From contig NZ_JAJALK010000017.1 in the NCBI RefSeq assembly GCF_020523825.1, positions 1-64,000 of the forward strand: 64,000 nt of DNA, written 5' to 3'. Positions within the stretch are counted from its first letter, which is position 1. Each line of letters begins with the position of its first letter. The DNA is from Methylobacterium brachiatum. GTDB taxonomy: Bacteria; Pseudomonadota; Alphaproteobacteria; Rhizobiales; Beijerinckiaceae. Shown here piece after piece: positions 27,213 through 37,977 of the stretch. The notes under the pieces were generated by a model. That model did not search any database and was not told the DNA's origin. It was given only the letters and a program-made list of their open reading frames with translations. Both the position numbers and the translations under genes were made by a program.

Positions 27213-28309
27213 ATGCCGACCCTGCGCCTCATCGCCGACGATCTGACCGGGACGCTGGACACGGCGGCCGGGCTCACTGGCCTCTGTGGCACCATCCCGG
27301 TCGTGTGGCCGGAGATCCTGCCAGATCGTGCATCGGGGTCGCTGGCCGTCGATTCCGGAACGCGCGAGCGCGGACCGGAGGAGGCCGTGCGGATCACGGG
27401 CGGCCTCCTCCCCCTGCTTGACGGTGCGGACATCGCCTTCAAGAAGCTCGATAGCCTCTTGCGCGGTCCCTGGGCGGTTGAGCTCGCAGCCACGGTGAAG
27501 GCGGGGGGCTGGCAGCGCTGCATCGTGGCTCCGGCCTTCCCCTACCAGGGTCGGGTGACGGTGGAGAGCCGGCAGCAGGCAAGGCAGGCCGATGATTGGC
27601 TCCCGGTCTCGGCCGACATCGCGCAGGCCCTGTGCGAGGCCGGTCTCCCCGCCCGCCGGGCGTCGGTGAAGGACGGGTCCGTGGACGGCGTCGCCGTCTA
27701 CGATGCCCGGACGGACGAAGACCTCGCCGCCATCGCGGCCCTGCCGGCGAGCGGCCCGGTCCTGTGGTGCGGCAGCGGCGGCCTTGCCGCCGCCCTGGCC
27801 AGGGGGACGAAGCGACCAGGCGATACACGCCTGGAAGGCCCGGTGCTCGGCTTGTTCGGCTCCGACCGGGATGAGACTGAGGTGCAGCTCGCGGCCTGCG
27901 GCGCCCTGCGGCTTATTCTACCGCACAGGGCGAGGCATCCGGATCTGATCATGGACCGCTTGGCCCGGGACGGGGCGGTGCTCGCGAGCCTCGAACTGCC
28001 CCACGGCACGACCCGCGAGGCTGCCAGCGGCCAGATCGGGAGCGCGTTCGCAAGACTGACTGAAGGCATCCCTCGGCCGGGGACCCTTCTCGTCGCCGGA
28101 GGCGAGACGCTCAAGGCACTCTGCCTGGGCCTGTCCGTCGATTGCTTCGACGTGACCGGGGAGATCGCACCCGGCCTTCCACGCTCGACGCTCCGCGGCG
28201 GCCGCTGGGATGGGCTCGCGGTGGTGTCGAAATCGGGCGCCTTCGGCGCGCCCGGCGTCTGGCGCGACCTCCTTCACCAGAACGGCTTCCCGCACGACAG
28301 GAGCGGCAC

Positions 28310-28313
<4 letters not shown>
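27213..28313 (+). CDS. Four-carbon acid sugar kinase family protein (DUF1537)
   Basis: 366 residues, somewhat shorter than the usual 400-430. N-terminal RLIADDLTGTLDTAAGL and KKLDSLLRGPWAVEL form the substrate domain; VLGLFGSDRDETEVQLAACG and LLVAGGETLKALCLGL with KSGAFGAPGVWRDLL form the nucleotide domain. Proteins of this family (OtnK, DtnK, DenK) phosphorylate erythronate or threonate isomers. The stop overlaps the PdxA2 start (GTGA), and that kinase plus PdxA2 pair is the known route from D-threonate to dihydroxyacetone phosphate. The exact acid here is not fixed by sequence. Confidence 0.87.
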
Positions 28314-29338
<1,025 letters not shown>

Positions 29339-29346
29339 GGATCGCC

Positions 29347-30474
29347 ATGGACATCGCCGCACCAATCGACCTCATCCGGCCGCAGGAGATCGCCTTCGGC
29401 GCGGGCACGCTGTCTCGCGTCGCCCGGTTCGCCGCTGAGCGCGGTTACCGACGTCCTCTCGTGGTGGCAGATGCGTTCAACGCTAGCCGGGTAGACCTGC
29501 TCGGGCTGCCGGGCGAGGTGGCCGTATTCGGCTCTGTGAAGCCCGAGCCGGATATCCCAAACCTCGAGGCCGCCCTGGCGCTCGCGGAGGAGGTTCGGCC
29601 CGATCTCGTCGTCGGCTTTGGCGGCGGCAGCGCCATGGACCTCGCCAAGCTCGTCGCGGTCCTGCCGGGCAGCGGCCAGAGCTTGCGGGACGTGGTCGGG
29701 CCAGAGAAGGTCGCGGGCCGCCAAACCGGCCTCGTGCAGGTCCCGACCACCGCTGGAACTGGCAGCGAGGCCGGCACCCGCTCCCTCGTCACCGATCCGG
29801 ATGCGCAGGCCAAGCTCGCGGTGCAGAGCCGCCACATGTTGGCCGACCTCTCGGTGATCGACCCCGACCTAACCATGACCGTGCCGGCTGCCGTGACCGC
29901 CGCGACGGGCGTCGATGCCATGGCCCATTGCGTCGAGGCTTTCACCAGCCGCAAATCGCATCCGACGATCGACCTCTACGCGCTCGAAGGCACCCGCCTC
30001 GTCGGGCGCTACCTCCCCCGGGCGGTGGCCGATGGCTCCGACCGCGAGGCGCGCGCCGGGCTGGCGCTTGCCTCGCTCTACGGCGGCTTCTGTCTCGGGC
30101 CGGTGAACACCACGGCGGGCCATGCGGTGGCCTATCCGCTCGGCACCCGACACCACATCGCCCACGGACTCGCCTGCGCGGCGATTTTCCCGCACACGCT
30201 GGCCTTCAACGCCCCCGCCGTCCCGGAGAGGACGAAGCTTGTGCTTGAAGCTCTAGGCGCCCCGGCCAGCGCCGACGAAGCCGCCGTGCGCGAGCATGCC
30301 ACCCGCTTCTGCGCCGACCTCGGCCTGGAGCTGCGCCTGTCGCGTATCGGCCTGCCGGAGGGTGATCTGGAGGAGATGGCGAGCGAAGCCCACGCTATCC
30401 GCCGGCTCCTCGACAACAACCCGCGCGACATGAGCCGCGCCGACATCCTCGCGCTCTACCGAGCCGCCTACTGA
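29347..30474 (+). CDS. Iron-containing alcohol dehydrogenase
   Basis: 375 residues from ATG 29347, with GAGG six bases before it. Family motifs: VVGFGGGSAMDLAKLVAVL, PTTAGTGSEAGTRSLVTD, GVDAMAHCVEAFTSRKSHP and HHIAHGLACAAIFPHTLAFN, supplying the Asp and His metal ligands. It could reduce or oxidise a short aldehyde or hydroxyacid produced in the sugar-acid pathway, or act as maleylacetate-reductase-like enzyme. Neighbour spacing of nine bases to pdxA2 shows one transcript. Confidence 0.88.
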   Translation: MDIAAPIDLIRPQEIAFGAGTLSRVARFAAERGYRRPLVVADAFNASRVDLLGLPGEVAVFGSVKPEPDIPNLEAALALAEEVRPDLVVGFGGGSAMDLAKLVAVLPGSGQSLRDVVGPEKVAGRQTGLVQVPTTAGTGSEAGTRSLVTDPDAQAKLAVQSRHMLADLSVIDPDLTMTVPAAVTAATGVDAMAHCVEAFTSRKSHPTIDLYALEGTRLVGRYLPRAVADGSDREARAGLALASLYGGFCLGPVNTTAGHAVAYPLGTRHHIAHGLACAAIFPHTLAFNAPAVPERTKLVLEALGAPASADEAAVREHATRFCADLGLELRLSRIGLPEGDLEEMASEAHAIRRLLDNNPRDMSRADILALYRAAY

Positions 30475-30485
30475 AGGCCCCCGCG

Positions 30486-31376
30486 ATGACTACCACCGCC
30501 CTTTACCCCCGCGGCGTGTTCTGCGCCGCCGCCACGCCGCTGACGGCCGATTACGCGCCCGATCACGGGCTGTTCGTGGCCCATGCCAAGCGACTGATCG
30601 CCCAGGGCTGCGACGGCGTCGCGCTGCTCGGCACGACTGGCGAGGCGAACTCGTTGTCGCTCTCTCAGCGCAAGGCGCTGCTGGAGGCCAGCGTCGAGGG
30701 CGGCGTCGGCCCGGAGAAGCTCATGCCCGGCACGGGCGTCGCGGCGATTTCAGAGACGATCGACCTGACCCGGCACGCCCTTTCTCACGGCGTGACCAGC
30801 GTGGTGATGCTGCCGCCGTTCTACTACAAGGGTGTCACCGATGACGGCCTGTTCGCGGCCTATTCGGAGGTGATCGAGCGGATCGGCGATGCGCGGCTTC
30901 GGGTCGTGCTCTACCACATCCCGCAGGTCTCGGGCGTGCCGATCTCCCACGACCTGATCGAGGGGCTGCGGGCGCGCTACCCGGAGACCGTGACCGGCAT
31001 CAAGGACTCGTCCGGCGACCTCGCCAATCACCTGGCGATGATCGACCGCTTCCCCGGCTTCGCGGTGCTAACCGGTGCCGACCCGCTGCTGCTGCCTCTG
31101 CTGCCGAAGGGCGTCGCGGGCTGCATCACCGCCACGTCGAATCTCTGTGCGGCCGATCTCGCCTTCGTCTACCGCAACTATGCCAATCCGGCACAGGCGG
31201 ACGCCGTCGCCGCGGCGCAGGCCCGCGTGGTTGCCGAGCGCGAGCGCACGGTGGGACCCCGTCAGATGGCTTCGATCAAGGCGCTGCTGGCGAAGGCCAC
31301 GGGCGAAGAGGGCTGGCTGCGCCTCTGCCCGCCGCTGATGGCACTGTCGGAGGAAGAGCGGCGCGCGTTGCTGTGA
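30486..31376 (+). CDS. Dihydrodipicolinate synthase-family aldolase/dehydratase
   Basis: 296 residues, a TIM-barrel class I aldolase. LLGTTGEANSLSLSQRKALL is the GTTGE loop, the tyrosine lies in VVLYHIPQVSGVPI, and the Schiff-base lysine in TGIKDSSGDLANHL. GADPLLLPLLPKGVAGCITA is also typical. In sugar-acid operons such proteins act as KdgD-type dehydratases or 2-keto-3-deoxy-acid aldolases rather than in lysine synthesis; here that is the likely role. It is the last intact enzyme gene of the operon. Confidence 0.88.
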   Translation: MTTTALYPRGVFCAAATPLTADYAPDHGLFVAHAKRLIAQGCDGVALLGTTGEANSLSLSQRKALLEASVEGGVGPEKLMPGTGVAAISETIDLTRHALSHGVTSVVMLPPFYYKGVTDDGLFAAYSEVIERIGDARLRVVLYHIPQVSGVPISHDLIEGLRARYPETVTGIKDSSGDLANHLAMIDRFPGFAVLTGADPLLLPLLPKGVAGCITATSNLCAADLAFVYRNYANPAQADAVAAAQARVVAERERTVGPRQMASIKALLAKATGEEGWLRLCPPLMALSEEERRALL

Positions 31377-31422
31377 GCCTGATCAGGGCATCCTGGGCAT
31401 GAATGGACAGGGAGACGGGACG

Positions 31423-31991
31423 GTGACGACATCCACACGCCGAGGCTTCGCAACGCTTGCGGTCGGAGCCGCCTCGCTCCTAGCCACCTGGCCAACGGCC
31501 GCGCGCTGGGACGACACGGTGCGCTACCCCGACCCGGCCTTCGAGATCCTCGACCCGAGCTTCGCCCGCTACCGGTTGGACGCCGGCGGGGTGGAGCGGC
31601 TCTGGACCGGGGCCCGCTGGAGCGAGGGACCCGTCTGGATGGCAGACCAGCGCTGCCTGATCTGGTCGGATATTCCGAACGACCGCACCCTGCGCTGGCA
31701 CGAGACCACCGGTATGGTCGATGAGTCCCGGAAACCGGCTGGCTATCCGAATGGTCACACCCGCGACCGCCAGGGCCGGCTGCTCACCTGCGAGCATGGT
31801 GGCCGGCGGGTGACGCGGCTCGAACCGGACGGCAACACCACCGTCATCGCCGACCGCTACGACGGCAAGCGGCTGAATTCGCCCAACGACATTGTCTGCA
31901 AGTCTGACGGATCGATCTGGTTCACAGACCCGCCGTTCGGCATCCTCGGCAATTACGAGGGCGACGCCGCTCCTCAGGATTTGCCGACTGA
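31423..31991 (+). pseudogene. SMP-30/gluconolactonase gene cut by IS630
   Basis: A GTG at 31423, eight bases after GGGAG, starts a twin-arginine signal (TTSTRRGFATLAVGAAS), so the product was exported. The first part of an SMP-30 lactonase follows: LWTGARWSEGPVWMADQRCL, AGYPNGHTRDRQGRLLTCEH, RLNSPNDIVCKSDGSIWFTD and PPFGILGNYEG. The frame enters the IS630 left end at 31992 and stops soon after. The missing 3' part is not found beyond the right end of the IS, so a deletion accompanied or followed insertion. Confidence 0.8.
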
Positions 31992-33155
31992 TACCAAGTC
32001 TCTTTGAGCCGGACTCACGCTGGGTAGCGGTGCGGAAGGGGCTGTGATTCTGTCCTCGGGTTTGAAGCCTGAGAGGATGGGATGGCCGCTCCTGTGCCAC
32101 TACGGCCGGACTACGATGCCGAGGCCCTGCGTGTCCTGGCGAAGCGTTCGCGCGACCCGGATCAGACCCGCCGCCTGCTGGCTCTGTCGGCGATCTATGC
32201 AGGCGGCTCGCGCTCCGAGGCGGCCGCTCTCGGCGGGGTCGGGCTTCAGACGGTGCGGGACTGGGTGCTCGCCTTCAACGCTGATGGGCCAGATGGGCTC
32301 ATCGGCGGCAAGGCTCCCGGTGCCCGCCCGCGGTTGAACGCGGATCTGCGTGCCGTGCTGAAGGCCCTGGTCGAGCAAGGTCCGGTGCCAGCCGCGCACG
32401 GGGTCGTGCGTTGGCGGCTGATCGATCTGGCTCAGATCCTGTTCGAGGACCACGGGGTCTCGGTCTCCGAGCAGACGCTGAGCCGAGTTTTGCGGAGCAT
32501 GGGCTACCGGAAGCTCTCAGCCCGTCCCCGCCATCACGCTCAAGATCAGGACGCCATCCCTGCTTTTAAAAAGCCTTCCCCGCCCGCCTGGCAGAGATCG
32601 CGCGGGCTACGGGTGGCAAGCCGATAGAGGTTTGGTTCTGCGACGAGGCCCGGGTCGGGCAGAAGAACACCATCACGCGCCGCTGGGCACGCCGGGGTAC
32701 ACGGCCTTCAGCCCCGAAGGACCAGCGCACCGCCTCCGCCTACCTCTTCGGCGCAATCTGCCCGGCTCGTGGCACGGGAGCCGGGCTCGTCATGCCTCGC
32801 TGCACCACCGAGGCGATGAACCTGCACCTGGCCGAGATTGCCAGGGTCGTCGCCCCCGGCGCGCACGCCGTGCTGCTGCTCGATCAGGCGGGCTGGCACA
32901 TGACCCGGAAGCTCGTGATCCCGCCCAACATCACCCTGCTGCCGCTGCCAGCCCGCTCGCCCGAACTGAACCCAGTCGAGAACCTCTGGCAGTTCATCCG
33001 CGAGAACTGGCTCGGCAACCGGATCTTTGCTTCATACGAGGCCATCCTCGACCACTGCTGCGATGCCTGGAACAAGCTCATCGACCAGCCCTGGCGCATC
33101 ATGTCCATCGGCCTGCGCGCCTGGACCCATGAGTTCTGATCAGTGAAAGTTGGTA
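31992..33155. mobile_element. IS630-family element (about 1.16 kb)
   Basis: The element is bounded by TA dinucleotides (31992-31993 and 33154-33155), the IS630 target. Imperfect terminal inverted repeats are visible: TACCAAGTCTCTTTGAGCC at the left and, on the minus strand from the right, TACCAACTTTCACTGATCA. It carries one transposase split over two frames. The left flank is a lactonase gene, the right flank an unrelated short frame, so the two sides do not rejoin into one gene. Confidence 0.82.
32082..33139 (+). CDS. IS630 transposase in two frames (possible -1 frameshift)
   Basis: The first frame (32082-32627) gives an N-terminal helix-turn-helix (RRLLALSAIYAGGSRSEAAA, LGGVGLQTVRDWVLAFN). 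The second frame continues from about 32570 with the DDE core: VWFCDEARVGQKN (first Asp), LLLDQAGWHM (second Asp) and LPARSPELNPVENLWQF (Glu). The switch lies at ttttaaaaag (32564-32573), where moving back one base joins PAFK to KAFPARLAEIARA without loss. Many IS630 members use programmed -1 shifts, so the element may be functional; a simple indel is the alternative. Confidence 0.8.
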
Positions 33156-33298
33156 TGAGACGGGCGCGAAGGGGCCGACCGAAGCCGGCCGAAAGCTGTT
33201 TGTCCGGTTTCTAGCAATTAGTGGCGTGAAGCAGACGGGGTGGATCGCGGCGCTTCGGCACCAAGATGTTTCTGTCACGCAGCGGGAGCTTCGAGCCA
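33156..33298 (+). other. Short open frame between IS630 and MFS gene, unassigned
   Basis: Just beyond the IS630 right end, a plus frame reads GPTEAGRKLFVRFLAISGVK, then WIAALRHQDVSVTQREL, and stops at 33327. It looks like the tail of a lost gene rather than random sequence, but no family is recognised. It does not continue the lactonase found left of the IS. Confidence 0.25.
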
Positions 33299-34630
33299 CT
33301 ACGATGTACGCCCCCCGCTCCCGTTGAGTGCCAGCGCCAGGAGCGTGCAGACCGCTCCAGAGAGGAGGTAGGCCCCCACTGAGATCAGCCCGAAGTTGCT
33401 AGCCAGCAGCAGGGCGACAAGCGGCGCGAAGCCGGCGCCGATGAACCACGCGGCCGTCGCCGTCGTGCCCGCGCCCGTGTACCGATGCTTAGACGAGAAG
33501 CTGTCGTTCAGCGCGCCCGAGGACTGACCAAAGGCCAGCCCCAGAAGCCCGAAGCCGAGCAGCACGTAGGTCCATTCGCCCGCTACGCTCCTGTCGAGCA
33601 GTTGGGGGGCGAAGCCGCTGTAGGCGCCGATCAGCACGGCGGACAACCCGAGCACCGTCCGGCCGCCGATCCGATCGGCGATCAGCCCGGACAAGACGAC
33701 GGTCAGCAACCCAACGGCCGCCCCAACAAGCTCGATCACCAGGAAGTGCAGCGGCGCGTCGCTGGACGTGAGGACCACCCACGACAGCGGGAACACGGTG
33801 ACGAGATGGAACAGCGCGAAGCTCGCAAGAGGAGCGAATGCGCCGAGGATCACAGTCCGCCACTCCTCGCGGAACAGACCGGCGACTGGGGACGGCTGCA
33901 ACTCGCGGCTCTCGTACAGGCGCTCGAATTCAGGAGTCGAGATCAGGCGCAGTCTGGCGAACAGCGCCACGACGTTGATCACGAAGGCGACGAAGAACGG
34001 GTACCGCCAGCCCCAGTCGAGGAAGTCCGCCGGTCTTAGCGTGACGAGCAGAAACGCGAACAGGGCGCTCGCCACGAACATCCCGATGGGCGCGCCGAGC
34101 TGCGGGATCATCCGGAACCAGCCGTGCCGCTCCGGCGGTGCGCTGAGCGACAGGAGCGCGGGCAACCCATCCCAGGTGCCGCCCTGGGCGAAGCCCTGCC
34201 CGATCCGCAACACGGCCAGGATAACCGCTGCGACACCTCCGACCTGCGCGTAGCCGGGCAGGAACGCCATGGCGGCGGTCGATCCCCCGAGCAGGAACAG
34301 CGCTGCAGTCAGCTTGACCCCGCGCCCGTGCCTGCGGTCGACCCACATGAACGCGAGCGCACCGAAGGGCCGAGCAACGAATGCCAGCGAGAAGATCGCG
34401 AAGGAGTACAGCGTGCCGGTCAGCGCGTCGGCGTGGGGGAAGATCAGTGACGGGAACACCAGCACCGAGGCGATCGCGTAGACGAAGAAGTCGAAGAACT
34501 CCGACGATCGCCCGATGATGACGCCCACGGCGATCTCGCCGGGCCGGATCCGATGCTCCCGCGCGTTGACAAGGCGGGCGTCGCGCTCCAGCGGCGTCGA
34601 GTTCGCGGCACTTGCGGTCGTGGCTGCCAT
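33299..34630 (-). CDS. MFS transporter, metabolite:H+ symporter (MHS) type
   Basis: 443 residues from ATG 34630, with GAGGAGAGG upstream. Family motifs: RSSEFFDFFVYAIASVLVFP, ARPFGALAFMWVDRRHGRGV, RIGQGFAQGGTWDGLPAL and the central GWRYPFFVAFVI. MHS members carry dicarboxylates, proline or alpha-ketoglutarate. Placement divergent from cyoABCD is a common arrangement in alphaproteobacteria, where an MFS gene often precedes cyoA. It shares the 150-base intergenic region that holds the FNR-like palindrome. Confidence 0.86.
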   Translation of the reverse strand: MAATTASAANSTPLERDARLVNAREHRIRPGEIAVGVIIGRSSEFFDFFVYAIASVLVFPSLIFPHADALTGTLYSFAIFSLAFVARPFGALAFMWVDRRHGRGVKLTAALFLLGGSTAAMAFLPGYAQVGGVAAVILAVLRIGQGFAQGGTWDGLPALLSLSAPPERHGWFRMIPQLGAPIGMFVASALFAFLLVTLRPADFLDWGWRYPFFVAFVINVVALFARLRLISTPEFERLYESRELQPSPVAGLFREEWRTVILGAFAPLASFALFHLVTVFPLSWVVLTSSDAPLHFLVIELVGAAVGLLTVVLSGLIADRIGGRTVLGLSAVLIGAYSGFAPQLLDRSVAGEWTYVLLGFGLLGLAFGQSSGALNDSFSSKHRYTGAGTTATAAWFIGAGFAPLVALLLASNFGLISVGAYLLSGAVCTLLALALNGSGGRTS

Positions 34631-34731
34631 TCGTTCGATCCTCTCCTCAACCCCGCCGCGGGGCATCACTCCGTGCGCCTGCGCGACATCAGGGCCGGCC
34701 GCCGACCATAGCGGCTGAAAATCCGGCGCGG

Positions 34732-34747
34732 TTTGACCGCGGTCAAA
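34732..34747. promoter_or_regulatory. FNR/FixK-type palindrome upstream of cyoA
   Basis: TTTGACCGCGGTCAAA is a perfect 16-base palindrome containing TTGAC-N4-GTCAA, the consensus half-sites of FNR/FixK proteins. Its centre lies about 42 bases before the cyoA ATG and about 110 bases before the divergent MFS start. An Fe-S-type FNR regulator gene lies 5 kb away, just after the cyo operon. Closeness to the start codon suits repression of the oxidase under low oxygen, though activation cannot be excluded. Confidence 0.7.
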
Positions 34748-34781
34748 GTCGACCGGAAGCTCGGCGGCTATCCGAGGGGCC

Positions 34782-35960
34782 ATGCCCAGCCCAGATTCCA
34801 GCCTTATGAGACGGGCCGCCGGCCTCCCACTCCTCGCCCTGTCGCTGCTGCTCGGCGGCTGCGACATGGTGGTGATGAATCCGACCGGCGATGTCGCCTA
34901 TCAGCAGCGCAACCTGATCCTGTTCTCGGTCGGGGTCATGCTGCTCATCATCGTGCCGGTGATGGTGCTGACCGTGCTGTTCGCCTACCGATACCGGCGC
35001 GGCAACCCGAACAAGATTTACGATCCTAGCTTCGACCATTCGACCACGCTCGAACTGGTGATCTGGTCCTGCCCACTGCTCATCATCATCGCGCTGAGCG
35101 CAGTGACCTGGACGAGCACGCACCTGCTCGACCCGTTCCGACCATTGGAGCGCCTCGCGCCCGGCGTTCCCGTCCCGCCCGACGCCAAGCCGCTGAACGT
35201 CCAGGTCGTGGCGCTCGATTGGAAGTGGCTGTTCATCTATCCCGATCTCGGGATCGCGACAGTGAACGAGCTGGCGCTGCCGGTGAATGTGCCGGTGCGC
35301 TTCTCGATCACCTCGACGGACCAGTTCAACACCTTCTACGCACCGACACTCGCCGGCATGATCTACGCCATGCCGACCATGCGTTCGGAACTGAACGCGG
35401 TGCTCAACAAGCCCGGCGAGAGCTGGGGGTACTCGGGCAACTACACGGGCCGCGGGTACTCCGACATGCGCTTCAAGCTGCGCGGCGTCGAGGGAGCCAA
35501 TTTCGACCGCTGGGTGGCGGACGTGAAGGCGGTCGGGAGCGGCCTGGAGCTGTCCACCCTCGTCGAGCTGATCAAGCCGAGCGAGAAGGTGCCGGTGATG
35601 CACTTCGCCACCGTTCAGGATGGCTTGTTCGACCGTGCGGTCAACCGCTGCATCGAGCCCGGCAAGCCGTGCATGATCGACATCATGCGCCAGGACATGC
35701 AAGCGAGCGGCGGACATCCGCACCATTCCCACCCCGCTCCCGCCATGCCGCCGGGCCGCGAGGCGGAGCCGCTGACCGGCGCCAAGCCGAAACCCGCGCT
35801 GCAGAAGGCGCCGGACGAGAAGGGCACGAGCCCGAACGTCACCAAGCCGGTCGCGCCCGAACCCCCCGGCCAGACCAAGCCGGGCGACGCGAGGAACCGC
35901 GACCAGTCCGCCATCGAACCCCACCCTGTCACCGGCGCCCGGCGCGCGGGACAGGCCTGA
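34782..35960 (+). CDS. cyoA: Cytochrome bo3-type quinol oxidase subunit II
   Basis: 392 residues. A lipoprotein signal with lipobox LLGGC precedes two membrane helices and the cupredoxin-like domain (LNVQVVALDWKWLFIYPDLG, TSTDQFNTFYAPTLAGMIYA), which lacks the CuA cysteines, as expected for a quinol oxidase. The C-terminal 80 residues are a Pro/Lys-rich, His-containing tail (GGHPHHSHPAPAMPPG) longer than in E. coli CyoA. ATG 34782 has GAGGGG close before it; ATG 34806 would give a more standard signal peptide. Confidence 0.93.
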   Translation: MPSPDSSLMRRAAGLPLLALSLLLGGCDMVVMNPTGDVAYQQRNLILFSVGVMLLIIVPVMVLTVLFAYRYRRGNPNKIYDPSFDHSTTLELVIWSCPLLIIIALSAVTWTSTHLLDPFRPLERLAPGVPVPPDAKPLNVQVVALDWKWLFIYPDLGIATVNELALPVNVPVRFSITSTDQFNTFYAPTLAGMIYAMPTMRSELNAVLNKPGESWGYSGNYTGRGYSDMRFKLRGVEGANFDRWVADVKAVGSGLELSTLVELIKPSEKVPVMHFATVQDGLFDRAVNRCIEPGKPCMIDIMRQDMQASGGHPHHSHPAPAMPPGREAEPLTGAKPKPALQKAPDEKGTSPNVTKPVAPEPPGQTKPGDARNRDQSAIEPHPVTGARRAGQA

Positions 35961-35981
35961 CCCTTCGCCATCGGGCCCGTC

Positions 35982-37976
35982 ATGACCGAAACAACACTCA
36001 AGACGATCTTCGGCCGCCTCGGCTGGGAATCGTTCCCGATCCACGAGCCGATCCTGTTCGGCACCTTCATCGTCGTCGCGCTGCTCGGCGTCGCCATCGT
36101 CGGCGCGGTGACGTGGTTCCGGCTTTGGGGCTATCTCTGGAAGGAGTGGTTCACGAGCGTCGATCACAAGAAGATCGGCATCATGTACATCATCCTCGGC
36201 ATCATCATGCTGCTGCGCGGCTTCGCCGATGCGCTGATGATGCGGGCCCAACAGGCGATCGCCTTCGGGGCCAACGAGGGCTACCTGCCCGCCCACCACT
36301 ACGACCAGATCTTCACCGCCCACGGGACGATCATGATCTTCTTCGTGGCGATCCCGCTGGTAGTCGGCCTGATCAACTTCGTCATGCCGCTCCAGATCGG
36401 CGCGCGCGACGTCGCCTTTCCGTTCCTGAACAATTTGAGCTTCTGGCTCACCGCCGCCGGCGCGGTGCTTACGATGACCTCGCTGTTCATCGGCGAGTTC
36501 GCCCGGACCGGCTGGCTGTCCTATGCGCCACTGGCGGAGCTGTCGTATAGCCCGGATACCGGCGTCGATTATTATCTTTGGTCGCTGCAGATCGCGGGTG
36601 TCGGCACGACGCTGTCGGCCATCAACATGGTCGCGACCATCATCAAGATGCGCGCCCCGGGCATGACCATGATGAAGCTGCCGGTCTTCTGCTGGACCGC
36701 GCTGTGCTCGAACGTGCTGGCGATCGCCATCTTCCCGGCGCTGACCGCCGCCTTCTTCCTGCTGATGCTCGATCGCTACGTCGGGACGAACTTCTTCACC
36801 AACGAGCTCGGCGGCGCGCCGATGATGTACTGGAACATGGTCTGGATCTGGGGGCATCCGGAAGTCTACGTGCTCGTCCTGCCCGCGTTCGGCATCTACT
36901 CGGAAATCACCTCGACGTTCACCGGCAAGCGCCTGTTCGGCTATACGTCGATGGTTTACGCGACGGTGGTCATTACCATCCTGTCCTACCTGGTCTGGCT
37001 GCACCACTTCTTCACGATGGGCGCGGGACCTGCGGTGAACAGCTTCTTCGGCATCGCCACGATGGTGATCTCGATCCCCACGGGGGCCAAGATCTTCAAC
37101 TGGCTGTTCACGATGTACCGCGGCGACATCCGGTTCGAGCTGCCGATGCAATGGGTGGTGGCCTTCATGCTGACCTTCGTGGTCGGCGGCATGACCGGCG
37201 TGCTGCTCGCGATCCCGCCGGCGGATTTCGTGCTCCACAACTCGCTCTTCCTCGTGGCGCACTTCCACAACGTGATCATCGGCGGCGTCGTGTTCGGCCT
37301 GTTCGCCGGCATCGTCTACTGGTTCCCCAAGGCGTTCGGCTTCAAGCTCGACCCGTTCTGGGGCAAGGTCGCCTTCTGGGGCTGGGTCGTGGGCTACTGG
37401 GTGGCCTGGACGCCGATCTACGTGGTCGGCCTGATGGGCACCGCCCGTCGGATCCGGCATTTCGACGATCCGTCCTTCCAGCCTTACTTCGTCATCGCCG
37501 CGATCGGCGCGCTCATCATCCTGGTCGGCATCCTCGGGTTCGTGATGAGCATCGTCATGGGCTTCGTGAAGCGCGAGGAGTTGCGCGACACGACAGGCGA
37601 CCCCTGGGACGGCCGGACGCTCGAATGGTCCACCTCCTCGCCGCCGCCGGCCTACAACTTCGCCTTCCTGCCCGTCGTGCACGACCTGGACGCGTGGTAC
37701 GACATGAAGGCGCGCGGATACGAACGCCCCGAGGGCGACTTCCGCCCGATCCACATGCCGAAGAACACCGGCACGGGCGTGATCCTCGCCGGCCTGTCGC
37801 TCGCCCTCGGGTTCGGCATGGTCTGGTACATGTGGTGGCTCGCCGCCCTGAGCTTCATCGGCCTGCTCGCGGTGGCGATCGGGCACACCTTCAACCTCAA
37901 GCGCGACACCTTCATCCCGGCCGCGGAGGTCGCGGCGACGGAGCGCGCGCGGCAGCCGCTGATCGTGGGGGCGTGA
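35982..37976 (+). CDS. cyoB: Cytochrome bo3-type quinol oxidase subunit I
   Basis: 664 residues, the normal length. Heme-copper ligands are visible: HGTIMIFFVAIP (low-spin heme His), WGHPEVYVLVLPAFG (CuB His crosslinked to Tyr), LHHFFTMG (two CuB His) and AHFHNVIIGG (high-spin and low-spin heme His). It reduces oxygen to water with ubiquinol electrons and pumps protons in the inner membrane. It starts 21 bases after cyoA and is separated from cyoC by one base. Confidence 0.96.
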   Translation: MTETTLKTIFGRLGWESFPIHEPILFGTFIVVALLGVAIVGAVTWFRLWGYLWKEWFTSVDHKKIGIMYIILGIIMLLRGFADALMMRAQQAIAFGANEGYLPAHHYDQIFTAHGTIMIFFVAIPLVVGLINFVMPLQIGARDVAFPFLNNLSFWLTAAGAVLTMTSLFIGEFARTGWLSYAPLAELSYSPDTGVDYYLWSLQIAGVGTTLSAINMVATIIKMRAPGMTMMKLPVFCWTALCSNVLAIAIFPALTAAFFLLMLDRYVGTNFFTNELGGAPMMYWNMVWIWGHPEVYVLVLPAFGIYSEITSTFTGKRLFGYTSMVYATVVITILSYLVWLHHFFTMGAGPAVNSFFGIATMVISIPTGAKIFNWLFTMYRGDIRFELPMQWVVAFMLTFVVGGMTGVLLAIPPADFVLHNSLFLVAHFHNVIIGGVVFGLFAGIVYWFPKAFGFKLDPFWGKVAFWGWVVGYWVAWTPIYVVGLMGTARRIRHFDDPSFQPYFVIAAIGALIILVGILGFVMSIVMGFVKREELRDTTGDPWDGRTLEWSTSSPPPAYNFAFLPVVHDLDAWYDMKARGYERPEGDFRPIHMPKNTGTGVILAGLSLALGFGMVWYMWWLAALSFIGLLAVAIGHTFNLKRDTFIPAAEVAATERARQPLIVGA

Positions 37977-37977
37977 C

